A stretch of 34,584 bases of DNA, taken from contig DATMNI010000286.1 in assembly GCA_035570275.1 (NCBI GenBank), positions 1-34,584 of the forward strand, given 5' to 3'. Shown in pieces: positions 21,772 through 29,328 of the stretch. Under the pieces are notes generated by a model, which did no database searches, was not told the origin of the DNA, and was given only the letters and a program-made list of their open reading frames with translations. Position 1 is the stretch's first letter, and each line of letters opens with the position of its first letter. The DNA comes from DATMNI01 sp035570275 (GTDB taxonomy: Bacteria; Acidobacteriota; Terriglobia; Bryobacterales; Bryobacteraceae). The position numbers and the translations under genes were made by a program.

Positions 21772-23567
21772 AGCGCCGCGCCCCATTCCTGTTGTTCCTG
21801 CTGCTGACCGCAGTCGGCGTGGCGCGCATTGTGTCGAGCTACCGCGCTATTGCACAGACATCGGACGAGACGCCGAACATCGCTTGCGGTATGCAGTATC
21901 TCGACCTGGGCCGCTATGATTATGGCGCCTTCCATCCTCCGCTGGTGCGCCTCGCCATCGCGCTGGGGCCATACCTCTACGGCGCGCGGTCGCAGCGCTT
22001 GCCCGACCGCTGGCGGGAGGGCAATGCGGTTCTGAACTCTGCCCGGCGCTACGGCAAGGCGCTCACGCTGGCTCGCCTGGGGATTCTGCCGTTCTTCGTG
22101 CTGGCCTCGGCGTGTGTGTGGTTGTGGGGCCGCAGCCTCTTGGGCGAATGGGGCGCGCTGGCGCCGGTCTTTCTGTTCACGAACATTCCGCCGGTGCTGG
22201 CGCATGCCGGCGTGGCCACCATGGATATGGCGATTGGCGCCGGCGTGTGCGCCGCGCTGCTGGCCTTCGCACGTTGGCTGGAGCAGCCGACGCCTGGGCG
22301 CGGCGTCATGCTGGGGGTGGGGCTGGCGCTGGCGTTTCTATCCAAGTTCTCCAGCGTGCTGCTGGTACCGGTGTGCGTGGCGGCAATTGTGGTGTTGCGG
22401 GCGCGGAAACCGCTCCCTTACGGTCGCGGCTCGGAGGGGGTATCGACTGGTCGCGGCTCGGCGGGGGTATCGACTGGGATATCGGCTGGGCCGGGCTGGG
22501 CTGCGTCGGCTGGCATCGCGCTGCTGGTGGCCTCTCTGCTGATCTGGGCGGCGTACGGTTTCTCCTTCGGCCGCATCACGGAGCACGTGGCCGATGACGC
22601 GGCCGCGCAGGGTGGAATTCTGGCCAGAGTGCCGGCGCCGCTGTATCGCCTGCTGGAGCGCACGTCACTGCCTGCGCCCGCCATTGTGGACGGCCTCTGG
22701 CAGGTACACAACCACGTGGAGGGCGGCCACGCCGCTTACCTGCTCGGGCGCAACAGCCTGCATGGATGGTGGTACTTCTTTCCCGTGGCGCTGTCGCTGA
22801 AGACGCCGTTAGCGCTGCTGATTCTGGCCGGGGCGGGATGGTTCGCGCTGTTTCGCGAAAAACTGCGCCCGTTCGACTGGCGCGCCTGGGTGCCCGCCGT
22901 CGCCGGGGCCGCCATCCTGCTGGTGAACCTGCCCACCAGCCTCAACATCGGCGTGCGCTACATGCTGCCGCTGTACCCCATGCTGGCGTTGACCGGCGGC
23001 GTGGGCGCCGTCTATCTGTTGCGAGGTGGCCGCGACCCTCTGGGTCGCGAGGCGGAAGGGGCGCGGGGGTCCTCGGCTTCAGTATGGCCCCGCGTTTTGG
23101 CCGTGTTTTTGATGCTGTGGACGGCCGTCTCCGCATGGGCCGCGCATCCCGACTACCTGGCCTACTTCAACGAATTCGCCGGCAGCCACCCCGAGCGCTA
23201 TCTGGTAGACTCCGACCTCGACTGGGGCCAGGACATGAACCTGCTGGTGGCCGAACTCAAACGGCGGCACGTGCCGCGGTTGCACATGCAGTGCCTCTAC
23301 ACGGGCGACGATTCGCGTCTGGATCTGCCCATATGGGACAGCCTGGAGCCGTACCAGCCGGTAACCGGATGGGTAGCCATCAGCTTCACCATGCAGAAGA
23401 CGTACGGTTGGGTGGTGGCCCAACAGAAGGGCCGCGGCGACCTGGCATTTGCCTGGCTGGACCGCTACCAACCGGTGGCCAGAGTGGGTAAGTCAATCCT
23501 GCTATATGACATTCCCGAGGCCCGCCCGAACATTCCCGACGCACACCCAACCGAGCCGCGACCGTAA
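21768..23567 (+). CDS. PMT/GT39-like membrane glycosyltransferase
   Basis: The protein has 599 residues with about eleven to twelve predicted helices. The first loop holds IAQTSDETPNIACGMQYL; the D-E there matches the catalytic acid of GT-C enzymes. YGAFHPPLVRLAIA, LARLGILPFFVLASACVWLWGR and ALAFLSKFSSVLLVPV are PMT_2-type motifs. NSLHGWWYFFPVALSLKTP and LNIGVRYMLPLYPMLAL are conserved in bacterial relatives. VDSDLDWGQDMNLL begins a periplasmic C-terminal domain. It likely transfers a sugar from a polyprenyl phosphate. Three dispersed repeats are built into the gene: GRGS-containing insert (22410-22477), palindrome (23027-23051), and one whose sequence provides the last codons and stop (23553-23575). 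Confidence 0.82.
   Translation: MKRRAPFLLFLLLTAVGVARIVSSYRAIAQTSDETPNIACGMQYLDLGRYDYGAFHPPLVRLAIALGPYLYGARSQRLPDRWREGNAVLNSARRYGKALTLARLGILPFFVLASACVWLWGRSLLGEWGALAPVFLFTNIPPVLAHAGVATMDMAIGAGVCAALLAFARWLEQPTPGRGVMLGVGLALAFLSKFSSVLLVPVCVAAIVVLRARKPLPYGRGSEGVSTGRGSAGVSTGISAGPGWAASAGIALLVASLLIWAAYGFSFGRITEHVADDAAAQGGILARVPAPLYRLLERTSLPAPAIVDGLWQVHNHVEGGHAAYLLGRNSLHGWWYFFPVALSLKTPLALLILAGAGWFALFREKLRPFDWRAWVPAVAGAAILLVNLPTSLNIGVRYMLPLYPMLALTGGVGAVYLLRGGRDPLGREAEGARGSSASVWPRVLAVFLMLWTAVSAWAAHPDYLAYFNEFAGSHPERYLVDSDLDWGQDMNLLVAELKRRHVPRLHMQCLYTGDDSRLDLPIWDSLEPYQPVTGWVAISFTMQKTYGWVVAQQKGRGDLAFAWLDRYQPVARVGKSILLYDIPEARPNIPDAHPTEPRP
22410..22477. repeat. NGRGS-type repeat inside a gene, with a 27-bp tandem duplication
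   Basis: CCGCTCCCTTACGGTCGCGG (22410-22429) matches one arm of the element at 7310. The segment TCGCGGCTCGGAGGGGG... (22424-22450) is repeated with one change at 22451-22477. The protein reads PLPYGRGSEGVST then GRGSAGVST. It lies in a loop between two helices and keeps the frame. Confidence 0.85.
23027..23051. repeat. Dispersed palindrome (GGTCGCGACCC type) inside the GT39-like gene
   Basis: CGCGACCC (23031-23038) pairs perfectly with GGGTCGCG (23042-23049) around TCT, in the GTGGCCGCGACCC context. It encodes RGGRDPLGRE between two membrane helices. Confidence 0.8.
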
Positions 23568-23575
23568 AGGAGCGG
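23553..23575. repeat. NGRGS-type repeat, reverse orientation, at the end of the GT39-like gene
   Basis: GAGCCGCGACCGTAAAGGAG followed by CGG is the reverse complement of the 22410 arm apart from one base. Its TAA (23565-23567) is the stop codon of the upstream gene. Confidence 0.85.
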
Positions 23576-23608
23576 TGGCCGCCGAAGCCGCGATAGAATA
23601 GAGCCAAC

Positions 23609-24214
23609 ATGCCCATCGCACTGACCATCGCACCCGATCCGCCGGTTCCGCCGATTCCTCCCCGCAGGCGCTGGACTCGTGCCGAGTGTTCCGCTCTGGA
23701 ATCGAGCGGTATTTGGGAACAGCAGAACGTCGAGTTAATCGATGGGGAGTTGATCAGCAAAATGGGAAAGAATCGCCCTCATGTGAATGCTCTTCTCAAC
23801 ATGATGCTTTGGCTGATGGATGCATTCGGGCGGGACCGGGTTAACCCAGAAACGCCGATCGACGTAGCGCCCGAAGACAATCCCACCAACGAACCGCAGC
23901 CTGACCTGATCGTTCTCAAAAGGCCAAGTTCGACCTTCCAATCCAGGCCTCCCCAGCCCAGCGAGTTGGCCCTGGTGGTGGAAGTTGCGGACACCACGCT
24001 CCAGTTCGACCTCACGGTGAAGGCGCGGCTCTACGCCCGGGCCGGAATCGTCGAGTACTGGGTGGTGGATGTGACCGGCCGCCGCTTGATCGTTCACCGC
24101 GACCCTGCGCCCGTCGGATACCGCTCCGTGGCCGCATATAGCGAGTCCGAAAAAGTGACGCCGCATACGTCGCCGCAGTCCGAACTGCTGGTCGGGGACA
24201 TATTGCCGAATTAA
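23609..24214 (+). CDS. Uma2-family (DUF820) putative restriction-endonuclease-like protein
   Basis: The protein has 201 residues from ATG 23609. After a Pro-rich start, RWTRAECSALESSGIWEQQNVELIDGELI is the family's N-terminal region. The PD-(D/E)XK-like core is visible: EPQPDLIVLKRP (Asp), ELALVVEVADTT (Glu), and TVKARLYARAGIVEYWVVDV with the Lys. Such proteins are greatly expanded in cyanobacteria, acidobacteria and planctomycetes; their function is uncertain and nuclease activity is mostly inferred from fold. It is a single gene between two transcription units on the same strand, and all core residues are intact. Confidence 0.85.
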   Translation: MPIALTIAPDPPVPPIPPRRRWTRAECSALESSGIWEQQNVELIDGELISKMGKNRPHVNALLNMMLWLMDAFGRDRVNPETPIDVAPEDNPTNEPQPDLIVLKRPSSTFQSRPPQPSELALVVEVADTTLQFDLTVKARLYARAGIVEYWVVDVTGRRLIVHRDPAPVGYRSVAAYSESEKVTPHTSPQSELLVGDILPN

Positions 24215-24252
24215 AGCCCGTCCCGGTCCTCCGTTGCCGCTAGAATTGAGGT

Positions 24253-25014
24253 GTGATCCAAGAGTGGAACGCCGGGCTGTACGAAGCCAAGCACTCGTTT
24301 GTGTGGCAATTCGGGCGCGACTTGTTGCATGTACTTGCGCCTCAGGCCGGCGAGCGGATTTTGGATGTCGGATGCGGCACCGGACGGCTGACCGCGGAGA
24401 TTGCCTGCGGAGGCGCTGAAGTGGTGGGGATCGACTACTCGCCTACCATGATTTCGCAGGCGCGCGACAACTACCCGATCCTGGTCTTCGAGAACCACGA
24501 TGCGTGCCAAATGCCCTACCTCGGCGAGTTCGACGCGGTATTCTCGAACGCCGCGCTGCACTGGATACAGCCCGCCGAAGAAGCGGCCGCCGCCATGGCC
24601 CGAGCCCTCAAAAGCGGCGGCCGGCTGGTGGCGGAACTGGGCGGGCACGGCAATGTTCAGGTGCTGGTGGAGAGCGCGTACCGGGCGCTGAGGCAACTGG
24701 GTATTCCGGAGCCGGAGCGCTACAACCCGTGGTACTTCCCGAGCGTGGGCGAGTACGCCACCCTGTTGGAGCGCCAGGGCCTGGAGGTGACTCTGGTGGC
24801 GATGTTTGACCGTGCCACGCCACTCGAAGGGGGCACCGCCGGCTTGAAGGATTGGTTCACTATGTTCGGCACGAAGTTCGTCGAAGGGCTGGCTCCCGCA
24901 AGCCATGCAGAGTTTTTCCGGCTGGTGGAGGGCTATGCCGAGGGGGACTTGTTGCGGCAGGGCCAATGGGTGGTTGATTACCGGCGCCTGCGCATCGTGG
25001 CCCGGAAGAAATAG
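24253..25014 (+). CDS. Class I SAM-dependent methyltransferase (trans-aconitate-methyltransferase-like)
   Basis: The protein has 253 residues from GTG 24253. W.AGLYEAKHSFVWQFGRDLL leads into motif I RILDVGCGTGRLT and then VVGIDYSPTMI, DAVFSNAALHWI and ALKSGGRLVAELGG. The ALHWI segment and the later WYFPSVGEYATLLERQGLEV are characteristic of the Tam-like group, which methylates small carboxylic acids. The C-terminal half (GLKDWFTMFGTKF, DYRRLRIVARK) fits too. The substrate cannot be fixed from sequence. It starts 38 bases after the Uma2 stop, and a repeat-filled spacer follows. Confidence 0.82.
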   Translation: MIQEWNAGLYEAKHSFVWQFGRDLLHVLAPQAGERILDVGCGTGRLTAEIACGGAEVVGIDYSPTMISQARDNYPILVFENHDACQMPYLGEFDAVFSNAALHWIQPAEEAAAAMARALKSGGRLVAELGGHGNVQVLVESAYRALRQLGIPEPERYNPWYFPSVGEYATLLERQGLEVTLVAMFDRATPLEGGTAGLKDWFTMFGTKFVEGLAPASHAEFFRLVEGYAEGDLLRQGQWVVDYRRLRIVARKK

Positions 25015-25031
25015 GCCGGAGGTGGGACGAT

Positions 25032-25111
25032 CGGTTTGTGTCGTCTGTCATGTCACCGACCGGTTTGTGTCGTCTGTCGGACCACGAAACCCGACAGACC
25101 ACGAAACCCGA
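25032..25111. repeat. Paired direct repeats in the spacer before the first ADOP permease
   Basis: CGGTTTGTGTCGTCTGTC occurs at 25032-25049 and 25061-25078. GACCACGAAACCCGA then occurs at 25080-25094 and 25097-25111. Each pair is exact. The two pairs together could form a repetitive intergenic element; no gene is seen. Confidence 0.75.
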
Positions 25112-25178
25112 TGGTCTGTCCTACTGCGGACTGCGGATTTTGCGAACCCAACCGATGGCCGCAACGTATTAGCCTACG

Positions 25179-27602
25179 ATGCGCAATGAATTTCGCTATG
25201 CGATCCGCGCGCTGCTGCGCGACCGGGCCTTCGCCTGCATGGTGGTGCTCAGCCTGGCGGTGGGGATCGGCGCCAATACGGCCATATTTTCGTTGGTGGA
25301 TGGAGTCCTGCTGCGTCCGCCGGGGTATCGCGAGCCGGACCGGCTGGTCACCATCAGCCAGGCGGCCCCCAAGCTGCTGAAGTCCTACACGGCGCTGCCG
25401 GTGAACATCGGTATCTATCTGGAGTGGCGGAAACAACTGACTTCGTTTGAACACCTGGGCATCGCCCGCGCCGGCGCGTTCAACATTACGGGCTCGGGGG
25501 ATCCCGAACAACTGCGCGGCGCGGTGGTTTCGGCCAACCTGCTTACCGTGCTCGGCGTGCAGCCGCGCATCGGCCGAAACTTTCTGGATAGCGAGGACCC
25601 CGCGGGGCACGACCGCGTGGCGATTGTCGCCGACTCGCTCTGGCGGCGCCGCTTCGGCTCAGACCCCGGCATTGTGGGCCGCAAGATCCTGCTGGATGGC
25701 AAACCTTATGAAGTGGTAGGAGTGCTGCCAGCGTCATTCCACTTCCCCAGGGAAGAAAAAGTAGGCGCCCGCTCGCTGGGCGAGTGGGTGGAAATATACA
25801 AACCGCTGGGCTACGAAAAGGACGACCTGGGCCTGCACATGGGCGACTTCAATTACTGGACCACGGCGCGCCTGCGTCCCGGCGTGTCGCTGGCCAGGGC
25901 GCAGGCCGAACTGAACGTGTTGCAGGCGGGGATTTCGGCGCGGCTTCCAGGCGACCTGGACCTGCACGCCAACCTGGTGCCGCTGACGGAACGCATGGTG
26001 GGCGACGTGCGGCAGGGTCTCGTCCTGGTGATGGCGGCGGTGGGCGCCGTGCTGCTGGTGCTGTGCGTGAACCTGGCTAACCTCTCGCTGGCGCGCGCTG
26101 CCGGCAAGGCTCGCGATTCGGCAATCCGCACCGCGTTGGGCGCCAGCCGGGCCCGGTTGGTGCGCCACTCCCTGGCCGAGAGCACCGTGCTGGCGCTGGC
26201 GGGCGGAGGGCTGGGAGTGCTGTTCGCCTACTGGGGACTGCGCGCGCTTCTGGCATCGGCGCCGGTGGATCTGCCACGCCTGCACGACGTTCACGTGGAT
26301 GCGCGGGTGCTTCTGTTCGCCTTGGGAATCTCGCTCGGGACGGGGCTGATCTTCGGCATCCTGCCGGCTTTGCGCAGCGCGGCCCGGGCGCCGTTTGAAA
26401 CCTTGAAGGGCGCCGGCCGCAGCAATACCGAAGGCCGCGGCGGTCTGCGCGTGCGTAATCTTCTGGTCAGCCTGGAGGTGGGGCTGTGCGGCACGCTGCT
26501 GGTTACGGCGGGGCTGCTGATCGCCAGCTTCGTCCGGTTGATGGCCGTGGACAAAGGCTTCGATGTGGAGCGCGTGATCGCTATGAACGTGTCTCTGCTC
26601 GATACCAAATACCCGAAGGAGGCGCAGCGCGCCGCATTTTTCCAGCGCGCCATCGAGAAGGCCGCGGCCATGCCGGGCGTGCAATCGGCGTCCCTGGTTT
26701 CGGCGCTGCCGCTGCAGGGCGAAACCTGGATCGACATCGTCGGCATGGAACACGACACCCGTCCGTTTGTGGAGTTGCCAACCACCAACGTGCGCTTTAT
26801 CAGCCCCGGATATTTCCAGACGCTGCACGTGGCGCTGCGGGACGGCACGGATTTTCAGGAGCGCGACCGCAGCCGGAAAGTTTGCATCGTGTCAGCGAGT
26901 CTGGCCGCCAGGGTCTGGGGGAACCAGAATCCGGTGGGCCGCAAGCTCAACGATGCCGACAGGCTGATGGAAGTGGTGGGCGTGACGCCCGACTTCCGCA
27001 GCACCAGCCTGGACCACGATCCGGTGAACCTGCTGTACATCCCATACTGGCAGCGGCCACGGCTTTCGGGCTCGCTGCTGGTGCGCAGCGGCATGGACCC
27101 GCGCGGCCTCACTGCCGGGTTGCGCCGCGCCATTTGGGATATCGATGCGGAAGCTACGGTGCCGGAGGTTCACACGCTGGAAGAGGTGATGGCGCAATCG
27201 GTGGCCGAGCGGCGGTTCCAGATGATGCTGGTGTTTCTCTTCGCCGCGGCGGCGCTGGCCCTGGCGGCGTTCGGCACCTACGGAGTGCTGTCGTACGCGG
27301 TGACGCGCCGTACTGCCGAGATGGGCATTCGGATGGCATTGGGCGCCTCACAGGGCGGTGTGTTGCGCATGGTGGTACGGCAGGGCATGATGCCGGTGTT
27401 GGCTGGTCTGGCCGTGGGCCTCACGGCCGCGCTGGGGATCGGCCGGTACCTGGAAAGCCTGCTGTTTCACGTGAGCCCGCGCGACCCGGTGGCGTTTGGC
27501 GTGTCGGGAACGGTGCTGCTGCTGGTTTCGGCGGCGGCCTGTCTGATCCCGGCCAGGCGTGCCACGCGGGTGAATCCGATGGACGCGCTGCGGTTCGATT
27601 GA
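25179..27602 (+). CDS. ADOP-type permease (MacB/FtsX-like, no ATPase partner)
   Basis: The protein has 807 residues. The N-terminus (RNEFRYAIRALLRDRAFACMVVLSLAVGIGANTAIFSLVDGVLLR) is the typical start of the acidobacterial duplicated orphan permease family. The order is TM1, a MacB-PCD periplasmic domain, an FtsX domain of three helices (VLVMAAVGAVLLVLCVNLANLSLARA...RDSAIRTALGASRARL), then a second TM (LLVSLEVGLCGTLLVTAGLLI), a second periplasmic domain and a second FtsX domain (RTAEMGIRMALGASQGGVLRMV). It ends in PARRATRVNPMDALRFD. Members resemble macrolide or lipoprotein exporters, but no ABC ATPase gene is adjacent. Substrate unknown. Confidence 0.9.
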   Translation: MRNEFRYAIRALLRDRAFACMVVLSLAVGIGANTAIFSLVDGVLLRPPGYREPDRLVTISQAAPKLLKSYTALPVNIGIYLEWRKQLTSFEHLGIARAGAFNITGSGDPEQLRGAVVSANLLTVLGVQPRIGRNFLDSEDPAGHDRVAIVADSLWRRRFGSDPGIVGRKILLDGKPYEVVGVLPASFHFPREEKVGARSLGEWVEIYKPLGYEKDDLGLHMGDFNYWTTARLRPGVSLARAQAELNVLQAGISARLPGDLDLHANLVPLTERMVGDVRQGLVLVMAAVGAVLLVLCVNLANLSLARAAGKARDSAIRTALGASRARLVRHSLAESTVLALAGGGLGVLFAYWGLRALLASAPVDLPRLHDVHVDARVLLFALGISLGTGLIFGILPALRSAARAPFETLKGAGRSNTEGRGGLRVRNLLVSLEVGLCGTLLVTAGLLIASFVRLMAVDKGFDVERVIAMNVSLLDTKYPKEAQRAAFFQRAIEKAAAMPGVQSASLVSALPLQGETWIDIVGMEHDTRPFVELPTTNVRFISPGYFQTLHVALRDGTDFQERDRSRKVCIVSASLAARVWGNQNPVGRKLNDADRLMEVVGVTPDFRSTSLDHDPVNLLYIPYWQRPRLSGSLLVRSGMDPRGLTAGLRRAIWDIDAEATVPEVHTLEEVMAQSVAERRFQMMLVFLFAAAALALAAFGTYGVLSYAVTRRTAEMGIRMALGASQGGVLRMVVRQGMMPVLAGLAVGLTAALGIGRYLESLLFHVSPRDPVAFGVSGTVLLLVSAAACLIPARRATRVNPMDALRFD

Positions 27603-27620
27603 GCAGCCGCAGCTCAGCCG

Positions 27621-28091
27621 TTATTGTTTGTCAAAAACGAAAGTGTTGGTGAAAGGCTTACCCGCGGCATTGGTGCCTTTGGCCGTTGTGGTCAGCGTTT
27701 TTCCGCCGTTTGAGACCACGATGCGGGCGGTGGCTTGATACGGCCCGCCTGTTTTCTTGCGTACATCGGTTAGCGTGTTGGCGTTTACCTGTTTTATTGC
27801 GATGGTGTCATACGGTGCGTTGCCCGGAACCTGAACGTCCTTGCCATCGTATTTTGCGGTGTAGGCGCCGTTGATCGCCGTACCGTCCGCCAGTTCGCCC
27901 GTGGTCGTGACCTTCACGCCGCCATCCGAGGCCTCCCGAACAACCGTCAGGCTTTTGACGGGCAAAGGGTCAGGGCTAGACTTCGATTTCGCCACGTTGA
28001 GCTTCCACGTGCCGATGGTGTTGTCAGCGCCAAAAGCGGCCACGGTGGCGATGGCCAACGCCAGGCAGGCCTTGGTGAGTAGTGTTCGCAT
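27621..28091 (-). CDS. Small secreted protein of unknown function
   Basis: The protein has 156 residues. GGAGAT precedes the ATG. A signal peptide (LLTKACLALAIATVAAFGA) is followed by a mature part with alternating beta strands: GTWKLNVAKSKSSPDPLPVKSLTV, VKVTTTGELADGTAINGAYTAKYDG, YDTIAIKQVNANTLTDVRKK, ATARIVVSNGGKTLTTTAKG. The pattern GxWKLNxxKS and GTxxNGxYTAKYDGKD recurs in small lipocalin-like secreted proteins that I associate with acidobacteria. A beta-barrel ligand-binding role is a guess. It converges on the first ADOP permease. Confidence 0.78.
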   Translation of the reverse strand: MRTLLTKACLALAIATVAAFGADNTIGTWKLNVAKSKSSPDPLPVKSLTVVREASDGGVKVTTTGELADGTAINGAYTAKYDGKDVQVPGNAPYDTIAIKQVNANTLTDVRKKTGGPYQATARIVVSNGGKTLTTTAKGTNAAGKPFTNTFVFDKQ

Positions 28092-28439
28092 TGGTGTATC
28101 TCCCTACTGCAATCTGTTGAAGTTCGCCGCCTGAAGGCCAGTGGTGACGGAGAACCCGTCAATTCACCCGCTGGCGGGAGTTTTCAATCTATGATGACCG
28201 CTTCCAGACAGCATCCCCGTCGATCACCCTTGGGGGAGAATCATATCACGCTGGCGAGGCATTGGGAATGCCGTCGAAGTGGGTGCGAGATCGAAGAAGT
28301 AAAGGATCGTGAACCCAATCAGAGCCGCGACTTGTCGCTCGACCATAAGGGTGTGGTGCCGCACACGCGATTAAGGTTCGTGGGACTCGTGCTCCGGGGA
28401 GGCGACGACACCGTCCCGTACACTTAGGCGGAGTCAAAC

Positions 28440-28987
28440 AATAAACTGGACAATTTGCGTTTAGCGTAAGGGGAATCGGCTTGGGGGCCAGGGATTCAAG
28501 AAAGGCAAGATTTCACGCAAAGCCGCAAAGGCGCAAAGAAGACTGGTCGGCGAGTCCGTTAGCGACGCGCGTGATGCCGTCCTTGATCAGGGCCACTCTG
28601 GAGTTTATCAGTAAGCCCAAACGCTTGTTGGCTAGCATAGTTAAACTCGCCGCAGATGGGAGGCCTGCCCGAAATCCCACTTCAATGTGGACGCCGTGAT
28701 ACACCGGAACCAGGTGCTGACGCATCGTGAGCGGCCTGCGGTGTTCCAGTTCCTATGCCAGGACCAATTTCATAGACCGACTCCAGCAGGCCGCGTCAGA
28801 ATTGGTATGGACTAGATAGGCTGCATCCACCACAATCTGTTCGCCAGTGGATTCCCGGTCACGTTGACTTCGATTATCCCTCTTCCTTTGCGGCTACTTT
28901 GCGGCTTCGCGGCTTGGCGTGAAATCCCGTCTTTTTCTTGTGCGCCCGGCTCAAATGTCCAACTTATTATTTAACTTCCCCTTACGG
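28440..28987. repeat. Inverted motifs bracketing a decayed GxxExxY gene
   Basis: Three inverted pairs are visible. AATAAACTGGACAATTT (28440-28456) faces AAATGTCCAACTTATT (28953-28968). GCGTAAGGGGAA (28464-28475) faces TTCCCCTTACGG (28976-28987), 11 of 12 matched. TTTCACGCAAAGCCGCAAAG (28511 on) faces GCGGCTTCGCGGC...GGCGTGAAA (28902 on). The third pair directly flanks the gene relic. The first two are in non-mirrored order, so more than one element may be superimposed. Confidence 0.6.
28540..28875 (-). pseudogene. Decayed GxxExxY-family gene
   Basis: Reading the minus strand across frames gives successive pieces of this small family: TGEQIVDAAYLVHTNSD, then GLLESVYE (the defining G-x-x-E-x-x-Y motif) in another frame, then ELEHRRPLTMRQHLVPVYHG and VHIEVGFRAGL, then NKRLGLLINSRVALIKDGIT near the end. 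The section that normally holds VIVELK...HEAQLLTYLK is missing between GFRAGL and NKRLG, and at least two frameshifts and stops interrupt it. The normal protein is about 125 residues and of unknown function. Flanking inverted repeats suggest it arrived or moves as a unit. Confidence 0.75.
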
Positions 28988-28994
28988 CACTCAC

Positions 28995-29163
28995 GACGGC
29001 CGTTGGTGGGCCGACAGCCGAGTCCATGTCCGGAGTGATGGTCTATGGCCCAACTCGTCAGGCGGCGATTTCAGCCGTCCGAGCGCTGGCTTTGCCTGTT
29101 GTCACTGGCTGCATGGATCGCGGGGAGGCAGAGTTCAACATGGCGACATTCCGTGTGGCCTGG
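28995..29163 (+). pseudogene. Decayed hicB antitoxin gene
   Basis: The frame at 28995 reads DGRWWAD, as in the HicB N-terminal E-D-G-R-W-x-A-x-x-P. After a frame change the next frame reads GVMVYGPTRQAAISAVRALA, then LPVVTG..MDRGEAEF and F.VA at the end, matching the LPGVxVYGxTRxEAxxxxxAL body of HicB. The first dozen residues are missing where the neighbouring repeat-bounded segment ends (28987), so that segment may have disrupted the gene. Confidence 0.6.
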
Positions 29164-29171
29164 AGCGGGAT

Positions 29172-29285
29172 GAATGGGCGCCGGCGCGCGTCATGCCCGG
29201 GGCGTTTACCAGCCAAGGATTTCTGGCTTGGCCACCCAAGCGTTCCGCAACGCTTTTGCGGTTTACGGAGCTTGTCGAATCGTAG
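29172..29285 (+). pseudogene. Possible hicA relic downstream of the broken hicB
   Basis: EWAPARVMPGAFTSQGFLAW then PPKRSA resembles the start of HicA proteins of the hicB-hicA order (x-W-P-S-A-x-x-x-R-V-L-x-A-L-x-x-x-G-W). The essential G-S-H segment cannot be found, and the frame stops at 29283-29285. Similarity is weak; position behind hicB is the main support. Confidence 0.3.
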
Positions 29286-29328
29286 CTCTTGATGCTAACC
29301 TTTTCTGCCGCACGGAGTATTCTAATCT

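Larger units (their letters stand above)
28092..29328. other. Gene-relic region between secreted protein and second ADOP permease
   Basis: No intact gene is seen in about 1.2 kb. 28092-28430 shows nothing clear apart from a fragment of the NGRGS repeat (ATCAGAGCCGCGACT near 28319). 28440-28987 is bounded by inverted motifs and contains a decayed GxxExxY gene. 28995-29285 contains a decayed hicB and possibly hicA. The last 40 bases hold the GGAG ribosome site of the next gene. Confidence 0.65.
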
